From Climacteris rufus (Eukaryota > Chordata > Aves > Passeriformes > Climacteridae): a DNA stretch of 64,000 bases. Each line of letters begins with the position of its first letter. Position 1 is the first letter of the stretch. Under the pieces are notes generated by a model. The model searched no databases and was not told the origin of the DNA. It was given only the letters and a program-made list of their open reading frames with translations. The position numbers and the translations under genes were made by a program. This document shows, piece by piece, positions 34,501 to 47,700 of this stretch. The stretch lies in the NCBI GenBank assembly GCA_013398175.1, contig VZRZ01007316.1:1-64000 (forward strand). Direction: 5' to 3'.

Positions 34501-37500
34501 GCAACCAGCACTGTGACTGCTCGGATAGTCAGCCAGCACACATAGAGACCACAGGCAGCTGTGTACAGCTCATGGATTTTGGCAGTCCCTGTCCAAAATG
34601 ACATCAACCACCGGCCAGCAAACACTGAAAACACAGGCACTGTTAAGTACAGTAATGCTTTTGGATGTATTAGGGAAGGATGCCTACCAAAATATACTTA
34701 TCAAATGTACTGTTAAGTACCAGTGCACAAATGTTATTGATCATAAAATGCTATTTTGGTACTATACCCATAATGCACAAATGTGTGAAGTACTATGTAA
34801 ACAGTTGCAGAAATGATGCCAAATACACACATAGAAATCTTTCCCCCTCCTAAAATTTCATTACAGCAGCAATGTGACCCGAACTACAGCAAACCAAAGC
34901 ACTGAATATTGTCCTGTTCAGAGCCCAAACACTGATCTTCAGAACTGCAAAGGCAATAATGCATTAGTCCATAAGCTTGAACTTAAATCTTAGGAGCTCT
35001 CTTTGGGTTGTTTCACCGCCTCATATAGTTTTCTAAGACTTACTGATGGGGCTTCTGAAGCCCTCTGACAAAAATGGGAAACTTACTTGCTACATTTCAT
35101 TCCTTAATAATGTTTTCATTCACTAGTATTACAGTGGAATTACTTTATGTAGGGCCACTAAAACAATCACAAAATTATAACTTTGATCTCAACACATTTA
35201 CTGACTTTAGGATCACTAATACAAGGAGGTATAAATTACGAGGTATTACTGCAAACAGGTTATAAAATTGAAGTGAGTTGACATGTCTTCATTTCTTCCA
35301 AATAATTTTTAAAAAATATCAATTGCTTTTGATTTGAAGTACTTGTTCAGATATTTTAAAGTGATATACATGCCACTTCATTAAATCTCCTAATAACCTA
35401 TCAAGATCAGAGAATCACAGAATATCCCAAGTTAGAAGGGACCCATAAGGACCATTGAGTCAACTCCCTGCTCCTCACAGGACAAAATAATAACACCTTC
35501 AGAATATTTTATTGAAGAAAATACTGTAGAAGACCTGGTAACAACCTACATATTTTTCTTCAAAAGAAAGAGTTTCAATTCTCTTTTTCTCTCAATACTA
35601 CTGCGATTTCTCAGCACTTGAAGCCCCCCTCCTTAAAGAAAAATTATTCTACAACAAAGGGAACAGTAACTTCTGTCATGTAGATTTTTAGATTATTACA
35701 ACTTGATGATGTACCATTAAATTGAGACAATTTTCCATGTTTTCTCCTTTTAACTTTCAAAACATCTGCCATGGTTGGGTTTGGCAACATACCGAGTTGT
35801 TTTTAATCACAGGTTTACAATAATAGACTTACCTGGTAAGGTAAGGCAGATAAGACTAGCAATCAGTAATGTTATGCACATGAAAACAATCAAAAGAAAT
35901 ATCTGAAAAATGAAAAAAAATAAACAGAGAAAAAGTTTATAAGAAAGTTAGCTAACCAAACCCCCAAAAACCCCAGTATAAAAATATTTATCATCCTAGA
36001 AAGGCAGCTAAACTGAGATGTTCAAATACCAGCTGATGTTTCTCTGTGTAAATAAATCAGCAATAACCATAGTACATGCAGAACACCTGCAGTGTTGTGT
36101 ATTTCTAAGACTTTGCATCAGCTGCTCCAACAGCAAAGATAACATTGAATCCAGAATGACTGAAGTTCTTTGTTATTTTACATTACAGAGATTATCTCTT
36201 CATTTCTGCACTGACCAGCACGACTCTCAGTTAATCCTGAAAGACTTCTAGCTCTGTATGCCAGATGAGCAAGACAGTGGTTTTTTAAGGAAAACCTTGC
36301 TGAGAAAGCTCTTTCAGATGTCCTCAGGTTTATGTGACCAGAAGCTGACAGTGAAGCTGGTTGCTCCTCAGTCAGGTTTACATCTTATCAGAGAATGATA
36401 ATGTACTTGTCTTCTTTAAACATGTCTCAAGCACCATGTGCTACCAAGTTCTGCTTCATTAATCATTAAAGCAACACAACAAGAAAGCTTACTATGGCAA
36501 AGCTAACACCTTATCCTAAGAGACTACTGAGAGAAAGTTAAATCTGGAACGTTTTCCTTGATGAGACTTTTAGGTATAAAGGAAGGAACCTTCAGGAAGC
36601 AATACCACAGTGACCTAATATTAGCCTTAAATTCCATTCATGAGCTGTAGCTGAAACCACAGTAAGTGAGCTGTGGTGAAGTTTATATTTGATTAACTCA
36701 GAGTTCTGGCAGCAACAAAATAATTACCTAGTTTAACCTGTATATCATTCTAGAAATTTAAGTATTTGGCAACAACATTTTCTTTCCAATTTTAGGGATG
36801 TAGAACTTTCAAGTATTATATAACGTCTTTCTATGTTTAATGCGGATGCAGAAGCAACAGAAGCTCTCTGCTTACTTTCTTAATAAAGCAAAATAGTTTA
36901 AAATACACTTCAGCTACAAGACCAAAGTACAGCCTGTTGAAAGCTATGCCCTGTTAGAGGCACACCTGAACTACCTGTTTGAGGAGAGATGACTGTCTTT
37001 TTTTCCATTACTAACTGTGGAAAATGTGTCAACTGGCAGATAATACTCAACATACATGGGATGTATAAACAAAATTGCAATTTAAGGTCTTAAGGCTGAA
37101 AAAAGCTGTATGTGAGAATAACTACAAGTCTACTTTTTAGAAAGCAGCAAACCATACAAAACACAAAAAACCAGGACCCACCATTTGACTTCTGACAACA
37201 CGTGGGCCAAATCTTTCTTACAAAGAATATTTTACAAATTCTTCAAATTCCTCTTTCTTTTCTCTTAATGTGTTAGATATACCTACCCTGAGTGGGAATT
37301 TTAAAGGCCTACGATAAGGCTGGAAACCCACGGGTCCTCCTTGTTGCAGTATGGCTTGATGGGCTGCATGAAGACCTTCTCCCACAACTGGAATGGCATT
37401 ATTATTATTGCGAGCATGCTGGTTGTTAGGTTGCTGATTTGCATTGTTTTCATTCTCTTCCTGATCACCAAGTAGGTAAGAATGAAGATCCCTGTAACAA

Positions 37501-40500
37501 TCAAAATTTCAGTTTTGTTCTGTTTGATATGAATGAGAAACTTAAAGAAATATAGGCCTACTCAGAATGCATACAGGTGTACAAAACTAATACAGGAGTA
37601 GTGGCAGAATCTTGATAAAGTAAAATCAGCCTTTTTATGATAATGTACTCGATGTCATCATAAACAAAATTTAGAATAAAATGTTAGCATGGATGCAGTT
37701 GGAATACAGTCACAAGGAAAGATCACTTATCAATTTGATTGCTTTAAAAACACCACCTGGTATTAAAGTTGCTGTGCACATGAAAGGAAAACTGCATGGG
37801 CACTTCAGTTCATATAAGCACAGGGCTCTAGTGACAGCTTTTATCTTTGTCACTAAGCTCTACTGGAAGCAAGGACTTTCCAACCTAAACTGCACGAGGA
37901 CGGTGCTGCATTGCTATGGACACGCTGTCACAAGTACTGAGGCAGGCAGAGTCTTTCAAGCAGATTCTAAATTGCTCAAAATCTGTTCACAATTTTCTAA
38001 GATTACCTATCCTAGAAAGAATCCATCTACTTTAAAAAATATTCTGTTGATGTTTCCCACATATACCATTAGCAAAATCTGAGTCTGATTAAAAAAGCCC
38101 AAATCCAATATGAACATTTAGAAATTAATTTTTATCAGCTTTAGCAGAGTAAGATGTGTGCAGATATTTTATTAGCAATGTAAGCATTTTCACAATGGTT
38201 TGCTTTCTGAGAAAAAAGGAGAAGACTTTTATCTTTGCTTAACTAAAATTGCTGAAGAGATAATTCACAATTCTTCTAAACAGCTGTAACAGTGGTAAAA
38301 GAAGAGCCATTTCTATTGTCACCTCCAAAACTCTCTTGTTATATTATACCTAAACACAATCAAAACTTGGAAAATTAATAAAAAAACTCTTCAAAATGCA
38401 AACTACGAGGGGGTGAGGAGAGTTTCCTTATGAAATGCTAACATAAATACTTTGGATTACATGAAGAGAAACGTTTTCACTCATTCACTTAGTACCTCAG
38501 ACAAAACTTAGGATCAAGATTTATTCTTTGCCAAGAGTGCAACAATGAGCAAGACACGGTGGGAAAATGCCAATGTACTTTGAAGTTAAACTGAAAGCTG
38601 TACAGAAACAAAATCAACCTTATTTTTATCTTGACTAATTTGGCAAACAAGAGGTGAATTAAAAAATAATTTCAAGTTAATTTCAAGAATTCTGAGTGGC
38701 AGTATAACAATTTATTTTATCTGACAAAGATACAGTTTTATCCTTCTTTAGAGACTGAACTTTTAACTTTAAACCCCCTAATTTAAAGTTGCTCACTTCT
38801 TCAGCTCCATGTTCTAAGTAATTTTTCCTTTTTCTCCTTCTTATAGTAAGAAACGCAAGACGTGCACATGAATTTTATTTAGATGACTCATGAAAACACA
38901 CTGCTGACACTTACCTCTTTTTTTTCATATCATAGGGATTTAAGAAGATGTTAGTCATACTTTTACATATTTTTTCACTAAGCCAATGCTTAATAGTGTA
39001 CCAAGAGAATTACTTGTCAAAGGCTAGCCCAGAAGTAGGTACAACTACTGCTTAGAAGAAAGAAATCACTACGTATTTATCTGTAAAAGAGCTATTAAAC
39101 CTGCTTCTTGGGATAATGTTCTTGAAAGCTGCTTTCATGTTTAAAGGCCTAACTGGGCACAATGGTTGTAGCTGATTTTGGATTTCTGTACTTACAGCAA
39201 ATATCCAGCAGTAACAGTCCAAGCTCGTACAAGACCTTTCAACCACTGTCTTGTATGTCCTTGCTCTAGCAAAGCTGGAAGCACCACCTGAAGCAAAAGG
39301 AGCTCTAAGGAAAGTTCACTTACTGGAGCATCACTAGAAACAATGGGAAGAGCAGGAAGTCAAACATAAGGAACATTCTAATAGGAATATTTTACACTGA
39401 ATCCTATTAACACCACCACAACGCAAACATATATTGGATGCCAAGAAGGAAAATTCTTAGTTTTTTGCAGACATTTTTCCTTATATACTACCCTGAACAG
39501 AAGTTAGGTGTTCATAAGTATTTAGGCACTTAGACATAAAAGAAATTTAAGAAAAAACATTGAGAAAGATTATTTCTGAGAATACAATTTGCTCTTCTAG
39601 ATTATTTCTGAGAATACAACTGGCTCTTCTATATGCTTCTACCATTAATGTTTCAGTTATTTAGAAAGAAACTGCTATCGTTAAAAAATGCAGTTACAGA
39701 TATTCTTTTATTCTTGAAGCAATGACAATCAGGGATGACTGTTAAAAAAGCAAACATGAAAGGAACTACACCATCAGAAAGTTAAAATGGGAAGTGTTCT
39801 GAGGGCATAAAAGTTATCCTTATGGAAGTAATACAAAATGCTTTTTAGTAGCTTTTCACTGGTCACATTGTGTGATGTAGCCATGTCCTGGTACCCTTTA
39901 CTTCTCTAGAACAGTGAAGATCAGATTAATTGAAAATTAAGAAACATAGCAAAAAATGTCACTTTAATGCTCAGGGAATTCGAATACACTTTTTCTAGTT
40001 ACAGAAACACTGAAAAAACTCCATCTGTTTAAAAATAAATGCTCACCTGTAGAGCATAACATTATATGGAAGAAAGTTAGGCAGGAGATACTTAATAATG
40101 CGTATAGGAAGCCACAGCATGAGCAGTACAATTGATCCAAAGACAATCTGCAATAAGAAAGTAAACAAGTTAGTCCAAATAGTAGAAACAATCAAACTTA
40201 GTTTCCCACCCATGTCTCTGACATGTTCCCTGGGTGTGGTGGGCTAGCCCTGGCTAACCGCTGAATACCTCCCCAGCTGCTCACTCATTCCCCTCTCCAG
40301 CTGAAGGGGAAAGCAAAACAGAAGGAAGCAAGACTGAGATAATGACAATTAGAGAGTGAAGCAAAAGCTGTTTGCACAAGCAAAACAAAAAGAAGAATTC
40401 AGTCTCTACTTCCCAGCAGCTGCCTGGGAACATAATCATGAACACCCCCCCTTCCTCCTGTCCTCCAGCTTTTACTGCTGAGCATGATGTCCTATGGTAA

Positions 40501-41665
40501 ATCCCTTTGGTCAGTCTGGGGCAGGTGTTCCAGGTATACCCTCCTCCCAACACACAGCTGGAGGCAAGGGGGCAGGGCAGGGCAGGAAAAAGAAAATGCC
40601 TGGATGCTGTGCCGGCACTGCCCAGCCATTGCCAACAGGCTGTGTGAGCAACACTGTTCCAGCTGCTAATTCAAAGTGCAGAAGGACATTTGCCACTATG
40701 AAGAAAATCAGTTCCATCCCAGGCAGACCAGTGCACTACGATGCCCTCACCAAACAGGACTGCAGCTGAATAAGCACCTGAATAAGCCTGCTGACAGCTG
40801 GAGCAATGTCAGACAGTTCTTCTGTCTTCCCCTTTCTCCAACATCAGGATTATTAATTTGTATTCCTCTCTTTTCCAAGTGGCTGACTTAAGCAACTTGC
40901 TGAAGCATCAAGAGACCTTTCAGTTTCTATCTCCTCACATTTCAAATTGACTGAAAGACCAAAATTTAGTAGGAGACATCAGGCCCAATACCCTGAAAGG
41001 TGGAAGGGTCAGCTCTGCTCAGGTACTGAAGGGCTCTCTAACAGAAACAGGATCTCTCTCTGAGCTTTCACTGCTCAAAGCAGCTCAGGTGTAACAATAG
41101 AGCACATCAGAGAATGTTACTGGTGTGTTGGTTTACACAGTTGCTGTGACATTTATGTCAAAGACTGTCTGAGACCCTTCCTTTGCTGCATGCTTGGCAG
41201 ACCACAGACAAACAAAGGGAAAAAACTCTCATTGTTTTCAATATCTTACAATGATAATCAGGAAACAGACATCACTGGCTAGATCAGCAGAATCAAACCC
41301 AAATTTAACTGGAAAGTTACTCTCCCCTGCTGCACTATTTTAGCTGAACTGCACGCACAGTGTTTACCACAATAACTGAAGGCATCATAAAAGCTATGTG
41401 ATCTACAATATCTATAATAATAAACACTTGTTTTCTGAATACACACTTTCTGTTACTTTGCATATGTAGAAGACATCACAGAAAAAATCTGGCTTAGCAG
41501 GGACCTCTAGAGTCCAACCAACACTCCTCAAACCCCTGCTCTGAGCAGACCCAGTTACATCAGGTTGCTCAGAACCTTCTCCAGTTGAGTTTTCAGTATG
41601 AAAAGATGCAGATTCTGTTGGTTACCTGTTCCAGTATCAGTTCACTTTCACAATGAATATGTTTT

Positions 41666-41705
<40 letters not shown>

Positions 41706-44700
41706 TACACAGTAAAATGGAACCCAGCATAGGAAACTTTCTTTCCAAATAAAATCTTTGAGAAAAGTCCGTACCACTGATAAGATAAACCTCCTGAGAT
41801 GTCTATAGATGGGCAAGTGAATCATTTCCTGCACAGGATTGAAATCTGGATCATTCAAATTCCTGAGAAACCATAAGACACCAGGTCTCAGTACCTGAAG
41901 TAGAAAATAGAAAACAATATATGAGGAGAAAATAATCTCTATTCTTCATTTTGAATAGCACTGCTGGAGAAAATAAGTTTTAACATAATAGGGATATTCG
42001 TTGAACAAGATTCAACAAAAATCACACAAAAATAAAGCATCACAGAGAAGTAGAGAAGCAATAATCAAATACAAGTTTAATTTTGAAGTACTGATCAATC
42101 TTAAAAAACTAAAACATATTTGGATTAATTTGAAGGCAACACTCAGAGTTAAGAACTTTTTGAAAACGAAAAATTTCGAAGTAAAATATACTAGAAATCA
42201 CAATCTTCCACTGCAGTAAGTACCAGCATGGCCCTTTTTACATAAAGCTGAAATCCAATATACGCACAAAAAATGGTAGCAGCAATACCCACAACATGAA
42301 AGATTTAGCAGTTCTATATGTAAGATTCTAAATGTGTTACACACCAATCTTGTTCTTACAGACTTACCTCTCTTAGTAACAGAATGAAGGATGCAAAATA
42401 GAAGACGTAAACCATTCCAACCAACCAGTGCAGAAACATTGTGGTGCCTGGGGCAGACTGAAAGCTCAATTCTCTGTCTTTCAGAGTGGCATCAAACATC
42501 TCCTGGAAAGTAAGTAGTAAACACATATGAATAGTTTGGCAAACATACACAACGACTAATTTTGTTTATCCTAGTTCATATATACTACTAAGCATAATTT
42601 AAATGTTTGTTTTAATGCATAAATGATTACAGCATTTAATTAGAGAAAAAGGGAATAATTTTTGATAAGAACAGCAAATAATTTCTGATCAAGTTACTTC
42701 TTCTGAAAGGAAGAAGTCAACTCAATCACTGACAGACTCTACATAAGTTATAAATCAGTTCAAACAAAGTAGCACAATGATAGAAGCAAAGAATTCCCAT
42801 AAGCAAAATTTTATTTCTACTAAGGCTGGAAGACATTTTATTTTTTCCATTTAGAATTAATCACTTAATATTTTTCAAGACAGAAAAACTGTCCTTCTCA
42901 ATTCTAAGCAAATGCAGCATCTTTTCCAAAACAGAAAGAGACTGGACAACTGAAAATACAAAGTCATTACCATTTCACCTAAGATGGCTACAAAAAGATG
43001 TACCATACACTAGTTCAGTATAAGTAAGCTCATTATCACAAGTGGTCTTGTAGCTGCACTAAAATGGGTTAGGATCTTATTATTTTAGTAACAATATGTT
43101 AATTTATATTTAGCAAAATAAAGTATTAGCACTAGGCAGTATCTAAAAAACCCATTTCCCTTTGGAAGTGCTGTTTATAAAAACAGAAGAGTGCTGTCAA
43201 CCTCATATTAAAACACTCTTCTCATCAGAACTTTCATTTTTGGCTTCAAATACAAACACCGTTAAGACAGATTTTATCCCATTTTTTTGTATTCTTACCA
43301 AGGAGCATATATCCAACCACCAGCCACAGATGAGAGGAAACACACCAATTTCAACCACCACTAACAAGGACACCTTGAGGAAAAGACAGAAAAGAACATC
43401 TCAATGGTTTAACAAAAGATAAGAAAATGATAATACAAGCTTAAATTGAGAGGTTTTTTTTTTCCCCCCCACAAAAATTAGGATTACCTTGACGACAATA
43501 TAGCAAACTCCTAATAAACGACGGGATCGCTGGAACTTCACAAGCGCTGCCAAACCCTGAACAGCTTTGTCAAGAAAATAATACTGAAAAATACTTTGTA
43601 AGTCTCACTAATATGAAACACTATTATGTGGCTTTTAGCAAGAGGAAATTTTATAAAAGACAAAAATGAAATAGTAAGCATGTGTTTTATCAGGGTTCTA
43701 TTTTCAAAATTGGCTGTGACTCCAGAAGTCATGACCTGGTGTGCTGGGTAACACTCCCAAACATGCACCTAAAATAAATCAATGATTATTATTAATACCA
43801 GCCTTCTTAAATTAAGCAACCAGAAGTTCTTAAGAAATATACAGTTGTCTCTGAAAATATCTGCCATGCATAATTAAGTTTAAAAACTGAAGACCTACTT
43901 TAAATAGCAACTTTCCCTTCCCTGCAGCTTGAAACAAATTCTCACTTTTTCCAAGAAAAGCAGTATGCATATTACACTTTGGGAGTTTGTTTTGGGTTTG
44001 CCTTTTTTTTTAGGAAGCAAAACCCACACGTCAATCAGCTAATATTTTACCACATTTGCACTGCACATTGGTATACTGATGTAGAAAGTTAACTTTGTGT
44101 ACATTTGAACAGAAAACTGCTAATAAATGTATACTCTTTCAAACCAAAGTTGATGTAAAAAACCATGCAGCTGGAATGCAGCCTTATTACTTAGGACCAA
44201 ACAAACCCTTCCAGCTTTCAGGTCTTCATTTACTCTGGAATAATTCTTGCTGCAAACTCCCAGTAGGTTCAGAGACATAACAAAGAAACCAAAATAATTC
44301 ATAATCTACAAATCCGGCAGGATCAAAAACATTTGAATAAATTTCCCACTGTACCACAGGTATTTTCATAATCCCACCTCTCTTTCTGCTGCAACTACAG
44401 TCCACAGCAGGAGTCTAAGGATAGTGAGGAAAAAACAATTGTACACTCATCTTCTCCAACAGATCTTTAAGAAACCATAAAAGCCTTTGATTGTGTTGTT
44501 AAACATGTGCAAGTATTGTAAAGAATGCAGTCACACTGACAACTTCCAAATGTCCAAGAGAACAGAAGAGACCTTTGCTTCTAATTTCACCAAAAGAGAA
44601 AAATTGTGAGTTAACTGCACTTGCATCATGTCTGTGCCTCCTCAAAGCATAGCCAGAAAAATCATTTACATGTAAATCTGAGCCAGGTAACTACTGACAA

Positions 44701-47700
44701 AAGGATACATGACAAACAATTAGAGTCACTGCTAGCAGGACATATCCGACTATGGTTGTAATCAGGCCTTCAAAGTGAGATGCTTGGACCTGGAGGGAAG
44801 AGGGCGAAAAAGGTGGAAAGTTTATCAGTCTCTTAAAAGATTACATCTCTTTTTTATGTAATTAAGATAAATTCCAAATTTCAACTCTTCAAGAAGAATG
44901 CCCAGTTTCTCTATCTTTTACATATTTTAACAATCTACTACTATTTTTGTATCCTGATCAAGAGTAGAAAACAAAACACAAAACAATCCCAATCTATGAA
45001 ACAAAAGGTGTCAGCTTACATTACTGCATTACCCCCTAGCTTTCCCCACTTATTACCATCCACTACAAAAACTAGTACTCAAGTTATAAATGTACACAAG
45101 GAACAAGAGGTTGTTAAAAGAAAAAGCCCTGAAGACATATGCAGTTTTAGTAAAAGCAGAAAACCTCACTTGAGATGTAAATAATGAAGGAGGTGGAAAA
45201 GACTGAGGCAACATTCAGATTCAAAAAGGTTGAAGGACTAATGATAAAACTTACTCCAAGTTACTTTGCAATCATAAATAGAAGTGGAAAGTTGCTACAA
45301 AAATATTGTGATTAAATAAACAGTGGTAGTGTTTTCTTCATTTTGAAATTATAGAACAGTACTCACATATTCCTCAAAGCCCAGGCCAACAATGGAGAAG
45401 TGACCAATGTGGTATGGACAAAATGCTGTATAATGTAAGCAGAAAGGAGAAAAAAAAGGCCATGAAAACTGCTAAATGAAGCCTTATTTGCAGGATGTAT
45501 ATTGTAACATGGTATTATTCTACTTCTTGTAAATTTTATGAAAAAACTACAGAACTTACTTTCTGTGCAAATATTAGATTGCTATAATTTTACAAACACT
45601 GAAAATCAGGTCAGAATTTGCACTGAAGGAGTAAAACAATATAAAACTACACAGAATGAGAAGATAGTCTTTCCCTTCTTACTTCATCTTGCACTGTGTA
45701 AATCAATTCAGTTTCTCAGTCTTATGTACTAGGCCAGTATCTGCCTCAGACTGCTGTAGGAACCTATTCTGTATATTCATTCTTTCTCACATGCTAGAAG
45801 ACTTCAGTAGTCATTTTACAGCTTGGTCAGATGGGACTTGCTTTAGCAAGGCTTCAGTTCTAGTGCTTTAATTCTTAAGAATACTGTGAAAAATGCAAGC
45901 CCTGCAGAAATTTGCAAAGGGAAGAGGAGGGGGAGAAAGATGACTCACCAGTGAAGGGATGAGGAGCCACTGGAAAGTCTTTTACTTTGAATTAATGTAC
46001 TGAAAACTGTTCAGAATTCCTGAGAACTCACTCCTAACAATTCCAAGGTTTCAGGGGAATGCACTAAAAACCAGAGCACTTCCCCATTTTTGGAAACCTC
46101 TGTATTTACAACAAAATCAAGTAGTTGTTTTGGCTCACTCTGTGATATTCTAACCAAGCTGTGAAGGACTACAGAATCCAACATCAATTTTTTATGGAGG
46201 AGAGGGAATCAATGTAAAGGGGCTGCAGAAATGGCAAGCTTTTATTTTCACCTATATTATCTTCACTACATCATGATAGTCCACACTGGGAACTTCTACA
46301 GACTAAAAATTCCCTCAAAGTAAAAGCCTGATGATGTTCTCTCTCCTCCTCGTTTCTGTATGACCAACATCTAAAAAAACCCCCAACCTCAAAACCCAAA
46401 AAGTAAACAAACAAAACAAAAAAACTACTAGGAACAGATTTAGCAGGGCTCATATTACCCTAATCAATGATCAGAAAGTTTTAATTTACGTTCCTTGCAG
46501 GGAAATCAGCAGTTACTGGGAAGAGCAAACATGAAAAAGATAAACGGAGGAATTAAGCTCTCCCTGCCCAGTCACAACAAAAGAAAAATGACATGGAAAA
46601 AAATCTCATTCACAACTCCTATAAATATCAGACTAATGACTTAAAAGTTGCATTCTTGACAACATTTTATGATAATATAGTGTGTAGTGTTTAAAAAACT
46701 TTATTCAAAAGAGCATTTCTAATAGATCCCTTAAAAAGAAGCATAAAGGAGTACAAACTCCTCTGTGAGTACTAAAATGAGCTATAGAAAATATTAATTA
46801 AGTTGAAATAAATTAATTTGTCCAAGGAGAATTTCTGGACCAGTAATTAAGGTTGCAAATGCTTTCCTTCTGTTTTATCTTCTAGAAAGTACTTCCTGTG
46901 ACATTTGAACTCACCAGTACCATAATTACACATTAGTAGAGATTTGACAGTTGCAAATTAAGCAATATTACTTAATGGGAAAGATACTAAAAATAGGCTT
47001 GAGACGCACATATTAGATTCCCAGACCTCCTGCTTGCTTAGTAAAGTCATTCCTTTCTCTATTTGTGAGTTTCCCACTTGGCAAAGCAGCTACTGAAAAT
47101 GTTTCTATATAACAATCTCATTAATTATTCTTATTACTCACTTATTATTGAATTTTAATCTATGATTTAGAAATTTCATGGTTATTATCTACTTACTGAA
47201 AAAGCCTACGTTTTATAGCAGCTAAAAAACCCAAGTAACGTCTGATAACTACAGATTAAAATAGAATAATTATCAGAAAGAAATCATTCAAGTATTTTCC
47301 AACTCTTATTAGAACAGTTACAGTTCCTTGTGAATTAATATACAATGCACTCATTTTTATTTTCTTTTGATCTGCTGATCTGCTTTAGTATCTAGATGCT
47401 CAAATCATGGTTGAGTGCTGTGAGCTTTACTTTGCCAGCAAAAACTTATCTACAGTACGACTTCAGTTTCTTAATCACAAACTCTTCTGCCAAGAAAGAC
47501 CACTGAAAAAACACCAAAGCAACATAAAAATTCCTTTCTAAACTGATCACTGAGAGCATGTGAGATTTTGCGGTATTTTTGTCTGGTATCTCTTCAAGTG
47601 TATAATATCTTGTCACTAAAACACTACATTCTTGCATGCCTCCCTCCCTCCCAATTTTGATCTCCAAAAATGGATTCTTGATAGCAAAAGTGATTTAACT

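Noticed and set aside
37301..37504. Minus-strand open frame beginning with a Met over exon 19
   Set aside because: It is the wrong reading frame of the real exon; the frame entered from exon 18 gives the recognised MARCHF6 sequence.
39287..39288. Possible acceptor CTTCAG|GTGGTG splitting MARCHF6 exon 18
   Set aside because: The open frame and the conserved SELSLELLLLQVV run continue across it, and the upstream CTAG acceptor at 39334 fits phase and family.
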